A stretch of DNA of 64,000 bases from Dimorphilus gyrociliatus (taxonomy: Eukaryota > Annelida > Polychaeta > Dinophilidae), in NCBI GenBank assembly GCA_904063045.1, contig CAJFCJ010000019.1, positions 124,001 through 188,000 on the forward strand, in the 5' to 3' direction. Shown piece after piece: positions 1 through 9,767 of this stretch (positions are counted from its first letter, which is position 1; every line of letters starts with the position of its first letter). The translations under genes and the position numbers were made by a program. Under the pieces are notes generated by a model that had not been told where the DNA came from, did no database searches, and saw nothing but the letters and a program-made list of their open reading frames with translations.

Positions 1-735
1 TTGCTGTGTATTCTACTTATAATATAAAGCTCCCCCTTCTAATGTGTTTTTTTGAGAGTACTTAAATTTAGTTATAAGCGATATTTGCACGTTATATCTG
101 ATACTGATAATTTATACATATATATATATATAGTTCACTTTGTTATTCCTATTTCATATACATGCCGAAGAAATCAAAAAAAAGTGAAAGAAAATATTCT
201 ACTTTGCCTTTTTGTTCTGGTTTTTTTTTATAAAAGAAAACATTTACCATTTTCATTTTCATAGAGAAAATTGATATATGGCATTAAGTTACGGACGAGT
301 GATGGAGATAGCGTCTACTTTATGAACAACTGTCTCCATCTATTGGATTATGGTTCGGAAAGAGTAAAGTATAAAGCGACAGACGTAGGTGATTTACATT
401 AAGAGAGAATTCCTAGCGAGACGAACAAAGTTTTAACGTTGAAAGGTTTATCCGAAGATTTGCTAATTTTCACCTATACTTAATGAAATTTGAAAAGAGC
501 TGCCTATGTTTATTTGTTTGTTTTTAAAGAGAAGAGAAATAGATAAAATAGAATAAAACTAACGGAAAAAAGGGCAGAGGAAAAAGGACAAGAGGAAAAC
601 AGCTGCTTTATCCGCCGTAAAAAGTTACAGAAGAAAGAAACGAAAGGAAAGGAAGACAAAGAGAAGAAAATGATAGAATAATTTGATAGAGAATTTTTTA
701 ACTTTGAAGTTGAGCTAATCAATTCATTGGGTAAA
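1..735 (+). promoter_or_regulatory. 5' flank and presumed 5' UTR of the FMRFamide-receptor-like gene
   Basis: No coding exon is seen here. A TATA-like box (TATAAA) lies at 370-375 inside the 12-mer GTATAAAGCGAC (369-380), about 365 bp before the receptor start codon, so transcription from near 400 is possible. From about 520 to 700 the top strand is purine-rich (GA/AAG runs), as expected of an untranslated leader or simple sequence rather than coding sequence. The short open frames in this stretch have no recognisable similarity. Confidence 0.35.
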
Positions 736-2163
736 ATGAACTCTACTGACCTTGTCAACAATGATGCTGGAGGTTCTAATAGTGAGAGGAATCCATGTGT
801 CTATTTCGAATTTTTCGTTGGTACGATACTTATTGGGAGCCTCTGTCTATTAGGAATAATTGGCAATTCCGCTGCTTTCGTTATATTCAATCGCCATAAA
901 ACTGAAACTACAACTTTGTTTCTATTAAAGGCTTTGGCAATTTCTGATTCGTTTCTCTTATTGGCATCAATCATTATTTATGTGCTTAAGCCAATTCATC
1001 TATGGAATGGATCATTAGAAGGGTTTTACAACAACTTTGAACATGTACAGAAATTCGTTTGGCCAGCGTCCATGATGTGCCATACTACAACAATCATGCT
1101 AACAGTTCTGGTCACATTTAACAGGTATAGTTTCTTTACCAGGCCACATAAAAGCTATATTATAAATTCTATATTAAATATATAAGGATTTACTTTTATT
1201 AAAGACAATAAACTGTTACAAAGCGTATTTATAAGAAACTGTATATGTCTTTAATGTATATTTAATATTCATAGCTGAAATGTATAATTAAATAGCCCTC
1301 TTTCCAAACAACAAAGCCTTAACGGTTTCTCTTTATTCTCCTCCTACTTCTTTATCTAATAATTTGTTTCTATTCTTAACAGGTACATTGCCGTTTGTAA
1401 GCCCTGGCAGCCTCTAAGCAATCAACACACAAACCGGTGTACTTATACGGAAGTCTTTGCTGTAGTTGTCTTCGCTTTTCTTTTCAACGTACCGAGATAC
1501 TTTGAACACCATGTAATCGATAAAAAAATATCGAATGACACCAATCGAACGTCAACTAATATAAATCTAGGAGACAATAAGATATATCAATTGGTTTACT
1601 CTAACATCCTCTACTTTCCTGTTATGTACATTGTACCCTTAATCAGTTTGGCTTATCTAAACATAAAACTAATACGGACCATAAAAACTCTTAATGAGAA
1701 GAGGCAAGTTTTAACCGGACATAAAATGAGCAACGATGATCAAATAACAAACGTTATTATAGCTGTCGTTTTTATCTTTATTATCTGCCAAACTCCCGCC
1801 CTTATCAACCAAGTTCTGTGGTTAATCTTCTCGCAGGAGGATCGACAATGTGGTCGATTTCATTTTTATTATACTCGACTTAGTGACGTCTTGGTTGTTA
1901 CTAATTCGGGAGTTAATTTTATTATATATTGCTTATTTGGTAAAAGTTTTCGGCGTCTATTCTTTCAAACTGTATGTCCTGGTCGATCTTATGGAACTCA
2001 CAAAGTTCAACTTCGGGCTTGTGGAGCAACAGAGGAAAATGAAGGTTTAACTGTAAAAAGTGCTAATGGAGAACCGGAAGCAGTTGCCCTAAAATCACTG
2101 TTGGTGGAAAGTAGTAAATCGGCTATAGTTCAGGAATTGAATACGGATCATGCTCAAGTTTAG
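736..2163 (+). CDS. FMRFamide-receptor-like class A G-protein-coupled receptor
   Basis: Two coding exons, 736-1124 and 1383-2163, give 389 aa; the intron (AG|GTATAG...TTAACAG|G) splits the Arg codon at the cytoplasmic end of TM3. Seven hydrophobic segments are visible. TM1 has the GN pair (IIGNSAAFVIF), TM2 ALAISD, the TM3 end TFNRYIAVCKPW, TM6 FIFIICQTP, and TM7 NSGVNFIIYCLFGKSF. The AVCKP turn after TM3, the FNVPRYFE stretch in TM4 and the NSGVNFIIYCLFG tail are typical of invertebrate FMRFamide-like neuropeptide receptors, which act through G proteins at the plasma membrane. NXS/T glycosylation sites occur at the N-terminus (NSTD) and in the second extracellular loop. The DRY and NPxxY motifs are altered to NRY and NFIIY. 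The start is the first ATG before TM1; an in-frame TTG just upstream is not needed. The ligand cannot be told from sequence. Confidence 0.85.
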
Positions 2164-4014
2164 CAAACAACTAATTAATTAACAACTCTCAAACAATTCC
2201 CAATACAAAAAAGTGGCAAAATTGAATACATTCTCTTCTTTTGCTGTATCAATACCAAAGAAAAAAAGAATATCTCCATCCTTCTTTACTGTAATAATTG
2301 TACAAATATGCATATTTCAACTTGTATACGTTGGTATGTATAATACGCTTGCGTAAACTTATAATAGAAAATTGCCTACTTAATAATTTGTTACTTTATT
2401 CTAAAATTAGGCCTACTAGACATATCAATTTAATGGCAAATATTCAATATGCATAAGTAATAAAAACATCTATACGTATGTGGGTGTGTGAATTTGAATG
2501 TTTGCTCATGAATGGAGTTGTAGAGGTGGAAAGTGACACAGTTTGATATATATATATATATATATTTATACAGTACAAAGTATATACTAATATATATATA
2601 TACATATTTTTAAAATGGAAAAGAAGAGATATATTTGTATAAAGAGAAATTATCCAATTTCTTCCTTTCTTCGTTTCTTTCTTTTTTTTTATCCAATTTT
2701 ATTCATTTTGAATTAACCCGCATTTAGGCTGTAAAGACACGTTAAATCATTATATCGAGTTTTTTTTTCTATAGTAGAATCTTCTATTTTTCTACCTATT
2801 GATCTACGATTATTTCATTTTTTTAAGCTCTATTCTTCGCAATAAAGGGTAGACTTTCCTTCCGCTACCTTTTTGTACTGCCTTTTTTCTTGTTCTTTCA
2901 TAACATCTCCACTAAAAGAGTTATCACTCAAACAGGACTTAAATGGTAACCATTACGGTGTAGACTAAAGATGGCCAACTCCTATTACAATTATTCCAAC
3001 TAGAGACCGAATAATTACCAGAGTAACGCTTTATTGAGTTCTAAATGTAGTAAATAAGGAAAATTATACTACTTTCCTTTACAAGTTAGTTGGAAATGCT
3101 CTACTTAGTGTAAAAAAAAACTTGACTAAATGGAAGAAATCGGTAAACAGAGTTTTTTCCAGCATGGAAGGAGACGCCCTGTACCGACAAACTCATTAAT
3201 CAATCGAAAAAAACGCAAAACTCGTCGACAAACACTGCCAACGCAGCGGTATAACTCAATATAAAGTTACAACGTTTCCGCTGCCTGTATAAAGCGACGG
3301 AACAAGACAATCTACCTTATATCAACAAAATAATATCTCAATCATACAAATTATAGACGGTTGAGTAAGTTTAGTGATAGAATGGATGTAGAGAAGAAAA
3401 CGAATGCTAATAAAGTAAAAGACGAAATAGGAGGAAAGAGAGAAAAAGAAAGGAAGAAAGAGAATAAGACGATGATCATGATGATGAGAGGATAAAAAAG
3501 TGTAAAATAAGCCGATATATTTTATTATAACGAATATAAAGGATTAGAGGAAATGCATTGGTCCTACAAATACTAGTTATTCCTGGCTAAAGAGAATATT
3601 TAAGCTTTTCCCAGATTAAATTACGCTCAAGGATTCTTATCTAGAACAGGGGGAATGTTTTTTCATAGTTGCTTGAGGGGATACTTGTTTTTAAAGTTCA
3701 TCGGATTCTAGAAAACAGAAAGCATTAAATTGATGAAAAAGCGTTACCATGACAAAATGTTTCTTAACCTCTCAGAGTAATCTTATATCACGAATAAAAG
3801 TTGCATGCAACCAAGGCGTTCCAATAGTATCGTTAACATACAGGTGTAGAATAACTAATGAACTTAATTACATATCTAAATAAGTTTTTATGTTATTGGT
3901 ATAGTATCATCTATTTACAAAGATATTTTATATCGAGAATAATTAAAACCATAAAACGAAATGTCAAGGCGAATGTATTACATAAAAAAGAAGATGAAAA
4001 CGACGTAACTTTGC
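2164..4014. other. Intergenic region between convergent FMRF-receptor and Pol eta genes
   Basis: This holds the 3' ends of two convergent genes. It has AT dinucleotide runs (2547-2566, 2591-2604), T-rich stretches and several AATAAA-like signals, for example near 2458. A TATA-like box at 3288-3293 sits in the same 12-mer found upstream of the receptor gene and is followed by a 37-codon ATG frame at 3382-3495. No known protein is recognised. Confidence 0.5.
3382..3495 (+). CDS. Possible 37-aa lysine-rich micro-ORF downstream of a TATA box
   Basis: The frame opens with ATG at 3382 and stops at 3493-3495. It encodes a charged peptide (many K, E, R) ending in MIMMMRG. It lies about 90 bp after a TATAAA element at 3288, a plausible core-promoter spacing. 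The composition matches purine-rich simple sequence, so chance is quite possible. No family is recognised, and no intron is needed to read it. Confidence 0.12.
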   Translation: MDVEKKTNANKVKDEIGGKREKERKKENKTMIMMMRG

Positions 4015-6062
4015 CTAATTCTTACTAAAGAATTCTCTGATCGATTTAGTTCCTTTTTTATGCTCAACTTGCGAATCCCTTCGGGCATCTTTCGAAACTG
4101 ATACTTTATTGCAATTATCAACTTCTTCAAGTGAAATATTAGCGGAACTCAATGGTAATTTCCATTCAAATTGTTTTTTTTTCATTTCGGATTTTTCCCC
4201 TCCAATGAGAATGTCTATTATCTCTATTTCATTTTCATCATCATCCGTATCAGATTGACAACGGTTATCTTTACCATTGTTCCGAGAACTCTTACAGCTG
4301 TCCAATGAGAACGATTTCCCTTCAGTATTACTATCATAATCCGTTCTTACTAATTGATTGCCTGTCAAGGGTAAACGTTCATTATTAGAAAGCTGCTTAT
4401 TCTTCCACAGTTTCTCTAGTGGTCCAATTCGTCTCTTTTTGTGACTATTTGACGAAGTGATCATTGAAATGGGTGGTTCCTTGCAACTTTTCTTTTCAAA
4501 AAAGTCTTTAATATCGCTTGTACACTTTCTTTCCTTTGATGCTTCTTTTATCGTCGTCTTTGGAGTTGTATCATAATCAAATCTATTTGATTGGAATTCC
4601 TGCGGAACGAGAAAAGTAGAAATTGATGACGTAATATTGACATCCTCAAATTTCGTGGCGCTTAAGCCAAGTAATACGAGAGGTGGAAACCTACCATGAA
4701 AAGAATATATTATTTAATTTTTTGTTATATCTTATATAGCATTTTTGAGTTAAAGTCAAGATATACTTGCCAACGATCTGAAGTCTGGGAAGACTGATTA
4801 AACTTTAGTAATAAATTGAAAGACCGACTGACAATGGCTTCTTTACAGTATTTCGTTAAGGGCCAGGATCGACTAACATTTTCCAACTTTATCTGCATTT
4901 TGGCGCAGACAACCATCTGCTTTGCCTTGCGTTTATTCTACATGTTCAATAGAACAAGGGAAAGGAGCATGATTAAAAGGGATAAGAGAACAAAAGAACA
5001 AATCTTAAAAAAGAGCAAAGAACAAAGTTAGACTAATGGTAAAAGAGAGGGATAGATGGTTAAAGAGGAAAAAAAAAAAAACGTTTTACTTGAGTAGCGA
5101 TGCGTAAAATTTACCAAAATGGCATTCAGTTTAACTATATTGTTTAACATAGATATTTTATTAAAAAACCTCCATATTTACAGCGTAAAGTGTCCTTTTT
5201 TTTTTTTTAAAGTATATTTCTAAAGAGAAGAAAAACTTCTGTCGCATGTTTGCAGTAATTGGTAAAATGTGCTGTAATAAAATTACGCAGACGCAATTTA
5301 GGTTATGTCAATCACCGACATATATACATATATTAGTATATATATATATATCTAGAATAATATAAGTCGCGATAATCTCTAAGATATAATATACATCAAA
5401 ACGTGCTTAGAAAATTGAGAATCATTCATAGTATTCAAGTAAAGAAGTTATCAAAATTAACCATTAAAAAGAAAAGAAAAGAATAAAATAATACATAAGA
5501 AGGCAAACTAAGCTTTGTTATTAATTGTTTAGAAAAATCAAAATTTTAATAAAAAATTCATTATGCTCTTCCATAAGCTGGTTTTTATTTCAATCTATCG
5601 CGATTGTTCGGGAAAACAATTTCTTTCACAAACGAATATAGATGCTATATAGTCTATATACAGTATATACATATATATATTATATAAATATAGTATATGC
5701 AATTTACTGCACAGTTAAAAAATTATTGTTGGAATGAAATGAAAGAAATTGTTATAAAACTACTATAATATATTCAACTGAAATAGTGTTTTAGCGCTAA
5801 TAACGTCTGTTGTCGATGCCGTTAATTATATATGAGGCAAAATGTTTGTGTTACTAACCTCATTTAAATCTTTATTTAACCGTTCGAGTAGCTCCTCAGC
5901 AAAATTGCTTAACCAATTCTTTATCTATGTTAAGTAGCAAGAAATATAATAATAGGGTTATCAATTATAAAGAATAAGGTTATTGGTCTATAAATATGTA
6001 ATATAGTATAAGTTTGTACAATAAAGTAATATGCATATGTCTATATATATACATATATATTA

Positions 6063-6096
<34 letters not shown>

Positions 6097-7644
6097 TTAG
6101 ACACATGTATATTGATACAAGTATATATATATGAGTAAGGGCCTTTCTTTTATATTTTTATGGCTTCTAGAGAGTACGTTATTGATATTTTTAATGTAAA
6201 GATCTTATATATACTATTAAATAGTATACGCCTAAAAAGATATTAAATCTGCAAAGTTTAAAAAACGTTGGCTAAGTATATATTAATATATTAGTATATA
6301 TATAATATTATAATACTTTAAGTACCGAAGATGCACTCTTTAAAGCTTCTGGCCCTCGAAAATTTCGACTACAAGCGATTGATTTTGAAAGTTGTCGCTC
6401 AGCAACAGGCTCAATGTCTCTTCCTCTGCACAAATCGTATATCCACTGTCTTAAGTCAACAAATTTAGACAAAATAATTAATTACATATGACAAAATGTG
6501 ACTTTTAGTCCCTTTTTTTTTAATATTTCATCCTTTGTGTCTAAAATTTCTTACCCTGTTTTATCATTATATAAATGCTGCAGTTTTTTTAATGAAATGT
6601 TACACAATTCCCCCATTGTAGAAATTTTAAGATCAGAGCAAATTTGGTCACCAAGTTTGCCACCTAAATTTCTTCTGTAGAACAGAATCTACTTGAATAA
6701 AAATCTATTAGATATCTTCTATTTAGTGCTTACATTTGTTTTATATGTATCACGTTGAAAAGTGATTGAACAGAAGATTTTGGAAGTATTGTCTGTTTAT
6801 TTGGTTTATGCAGTCCGCAAGCCAGTTTAGCTAATGTCTACCAATTTACATGATGCAATAAATACAAAAAGAGGAAAATAAATTGGAAAGTCGGTTACTT
6901 TATTATGAGAAATTCCAGCAGAACAACGGAAGCCAGTGTCCTTAAAGATTTCCTGTCTTATTTCTTCCACTATCTTCGCTCCTAGTAATAACTTTAAATT
7001 ATTAATACATGTGTTGTTGCACACTTTTATAAAAGCTTTCACCCCAGAATCCTCAGGAACCGACTCTAAATGGAGATATCGTTAATGAAAGAAAAACCTT
7101 TGAAGTTAAAATTTAATATCAACCTGAGAGGTTCTTGTCCGCTTCTGGATTGTTCAATCCCTCCACAAAGGTATTTTCTAAAAGACTTTCATCAATAGTT
7201 CCGTAATTCTTTAATCTTTCATTAACTAAGGATGTTAAATTTATATATGCTTCATCAACACTAGCCTTCTCCACATTAGGTGTCAGCTTTGTTATAGATT
7301 TAATTACGTCGGCTCCAGCGTCTCTATATCTTTGAATGTTAGCTTTTCCATTGGTCTCTTGAACTCTGGCTATACATAATTCAGGACACAATTCGCACGC
7401 TTCGTCAGCCATCATACCCCTCTTTATGCCAAATTTTCTCGCTTCGTAACTAACGGCTAACACTCTAAAGAAATTACTACTATTGGCATTTTGATGTTAT
7501 AAAAAGAAATGGTGTTTACCCTCCTCCTCTATATAGTCTATACTGAACCACAATACATGGCTTGTTTTCAAATTCAGGATTGAACTTTCTTTCTACTTGT
7601 ACGTAGAAGCAATCCATGTCTATTAAAGCAATAACGTCATCCAT
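4015..7644 (-). CDS. POLH: DNA polymerase eta (translesion, Y family)
   Basis: Nine coding exons on the minus strand, high to low: 7520-7644, 7124-7464, 6899-7065, 6734-6837, 6555-6674, 6326-6449, 5859-5924, 4771-4937, 4015-4690; 629 aa. Y-family polymerases copy past UV photoproducts in the nucleus. The metal-binding motifs are intact: IDMDCFY (Asp9, Asp11) and SVDEAY (Asp112, Glu113). AVSYEARKFG, GKAN, CSAGISHNK, LAKLACGLHKPN and NLGGKLG match Pol eta rather than kappa or iota. The little-finger domain covers exons 7-9 and ends near SATKF. The tail has PIP-box-like motifs (DIKDFFEK near 4500 and REFFSKN at the C-terminus) and an acidic-hydrophobic stretch IEIIDILI. The Cys/His ubiquitin-binding finger of vertebrate Pol eta is not seen. 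Intron 8 uses a GC donor (GCAAGT) that restores the conserved W-x-PPL junction. Donor use at the end of exon 6 (GTACTT) is the least certain. MFSD1 diverges 418 bp away. Confidence 0.93.
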
Positions 7645-8062
7645 TTGCCTAATCAAGAATTAATTTTCTTTTTACGCGCCAAATTTCTAAATATTTTAAA
7701 TCTTTATTATCGTTCAACTGTAAAATATTAATAGAACCATTTTTGTTTTTACGCTAAAAAACCATTTACGAAGCGTTATTCAATCAAATAAACTATGCAT
7801 TACAATCCGGTGCAAAAATACTTAGGGGTTTAATGATTGATTTTGTTTATTTGAAACTCCGCTGCTAATATCAGCATATTTCGGCGTTTTCTGTTTTTTG
7901 ATACCAGTTTTTATTCGCCTACCAAAGGAATTGATCATGTGACGAAGTTTATTTACAACTAGCTGAGATTAAATAATATTAGTTTAGATACTTGAAAGCA
8001 TAATTGATTGAGATAATTCAAGAGTGGGTTTAAGTGGACACGTAAAACAATTATTTACAAAT
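7645..8062. promoter_or_regulatory. Divergent promoter between Pol eta and MFSD1
   Basis: This 418-bp gap separates two start codons that point away from each other, so it must carry both promoters. An M-box-like TCATGTGA lies at 7935-7942, 121 bp before the MFSD1 ATG. That core is bound by MITF/TFE-family factors that drive lysosomal genes, and MFSD1 is lysosomal. The functional link is inference. Confidence 0.4.
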
Positions 8063-9472
8063 ATGAGTGCTACAGAAGACGAGCAACAGAGATTGCTTCA
8101 ACCAGGAAACAATAGCTCAGACAATCCTGAAATTGTGATTGCATCGGGATGCGGTGCAAGCCTCCCTTGTGATCCTCGTAGAAAATTACATAAATATTTA
8201 GTACTAATTATTATGTGCTTGTTAAGTTTTGGGAGCTACTTTGTTTACGATAATCCAGCAGCTCTACAGGATGTTATGGAGAGGGACTTGAATTTGAACA
8301 ACGAAAAATACATGCTATTTTATGCCTTATATTCTTATCCGAATGTTATCCTCTGCTTCTTCGGTGGTTTCCTAATTGATAGAGTTTTTGGCACAAGACT
8401 CGGAGCAATTATATTCTCTTCATTTGTAACAATTGGGCATTTTTTGTTTGCCGCTGGAGCCCTAGTTAATAAGCCGGGTTTGATGGATTTTGGTCGGTTT
8501 GTGTTCGGAATTGGTGGAGAGTCGTTATGTGTCACTCAAAATACTTATGCTGTTAGCTGGTTTAAAGGGAAAGAATTAAACATGGTTTTTGGGCTGCAAT
8601 TAAGTCTGTCGAGAGTAGGGAGTACAGTTAATATGAATACAATGAAACCTTTATATGATCATCTGGCATCTTTTATGGGAATTGGTCATCATACATTGGG
8701 AATCACACTTTTCATTGCTGGAGTTTTTTGTGTTTTCTCTTTACTCTGTGCCTTTGCAATGGCGTTCTTTGATAAAAGAGCTGAAAGAATATTGAAAAAA
8801 AAAGAAGCGCTGACTGGTGAAACAATTCGCATTTCAGACGTAAAAAACTTCCCATTAGAAGTCTGGCTTTTGAGTGTAATTTGTGTCGCCTACTACGTGA
8901 CAATCTTTCCTTTCGTTGATGTTGGATTATTGTTTTACGAAATGAAATTCGATCAAAGTGCTAAATTGGCATCTTTATGTAATAGTCTGGTTTACATTCT
9001 TTCTGCGGCAATGTCACCTTTCACCGGATTTGCTATAGACAAAACGGGACGTAATGTCTTTTGGGTTATAGCTGGTGTTGTTTTAACTATCATTAGCCAT
9101 GGGCTATTAGCTTTTACGTTCTTTAATCCATTTATTCCTGTCGTACTAATGGGGTTTGCTTATTCTATTGTTGCGAGTGCTTTATGGCCAATGGCTTCCT
9201 ATATCGTTCCTGAATATCAACTCGGAACCGTCTACGGTTTAATGCAAGCTATACAAAATTTGGGATTAGCAACTATAGCTCAAGCTGCGGGGGCAATTGT
9301 TGACACAAAAGGATATTTACTATTGGAAATGTTCTTCCTAGCTTTGTTATGCATTGCACTCATTTTCTCCTTGCTACTATACTTTGTCAACGCTTATAAG
9401 AAAGGAAACTTGAACTTATCAACTGCAAAAAGAAAGCAATTAGCAAAACTTGAAGAGAAAGCCGCACAATAA
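8063..9472 (+). CDS. MFSD1: MFSD1, lysosomal major facilitator superfamily transporter
   Basis: A single uninterrupted exon of 470 codons (469 aa) that aligns over its full length with MFSD1 (human about 465 aa). Diagnostic blocks are YDNPAALQ, PNVILCFFGGFLIDRVFG, GRFVFGIGGESL, QNTYAVSWFKGKELN, GLQLSLSRVGSTVNMN, ALWPMASYIVPE and QLGTVYGLMQAIQNLGLA. Twelve hydrophobic segments are expected of the fold. In mammals MFSD1 exports dipeptides from lysosomes and works with the accessory protein GLMP. The cytosolic N-terminus has an ExxxLL dileucine sorting signal (EQQRLL), consistent with lysosomal targeting. The start is the ATG before SATEDE; an upstream in-frame GTG at 8024 is not used. The absence of introns is unusual beside neighbours with many, and may reflect intron loss or retroposition. 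Confidence 0.95.
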   Translation: MSATEDEQQRLLQPGNNSSDNPEIVIASGCGASLPCDPRRKLHKYLVLIIMCLLSFGSYFVYDNPAALQDVMERDLNLNNEKYMLFYALYSYPNVILCFFGGFLIDRVFGTRLGAIIFSSFVTIGHFLFAAGALVNKPGLMDFGRFVFGIGGESLCVTQNTYAVSWFKGKELNMVFGLQLSLSRVGSTVNMNTMKPLYDHLASFMGIGHHTLGITLFIAGVFCVFSLLCAFAMAFFDKRAERILKKKEALTGETIRISDVKNFPLEVWLLSVICVAYYVTIFPFVDVGLLFYEMKFDQSAKLASLCNSLVYILSAAMSPFTGFAIDKTGRNVFWVIAGVVLTIISHGLLAFTFFNPFIPVVLMGFAYSIVASALWPMASYIVPEYQLGTVYGLMQAIQNLGLATIAQAAGAIVDTKGYLLLEMFFLALLCIALIFSLLLYFVNAYKKGNLNLSTAKRKQLAKLEEKAAQ

Positions 9473-9767
9473 TGAAATTATTGACTTTTACCTTATTCGT
9501 TTGACTTCACTCCATTAAAATTCAGTTTAATTTTCAGTCAAACTGTAATATGATACATTCGCTTGGTATAAAATATAGTTTTAAATTAAATATATTTATT
9601 AAATAGTAATTAAAATATATCAATTTTCGAATGTTTCGCGCTATTTTTAATAACCTTCGAGAATTAAACAGGAAGTATCGTAAATCGTGTTCAGAATATC
9701 GATTTCTTCATAATATCGTTCGGATCGATTCACACTTGTCAATTATCGCTCTCCACTACTGTGTACG

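Noticed and set aside
4816-5031. Plus-strand 71-codon frame MKDRLTMASLQ
   Set aside because: Antisense to Pol eta exon 8, which aligns well to the family.
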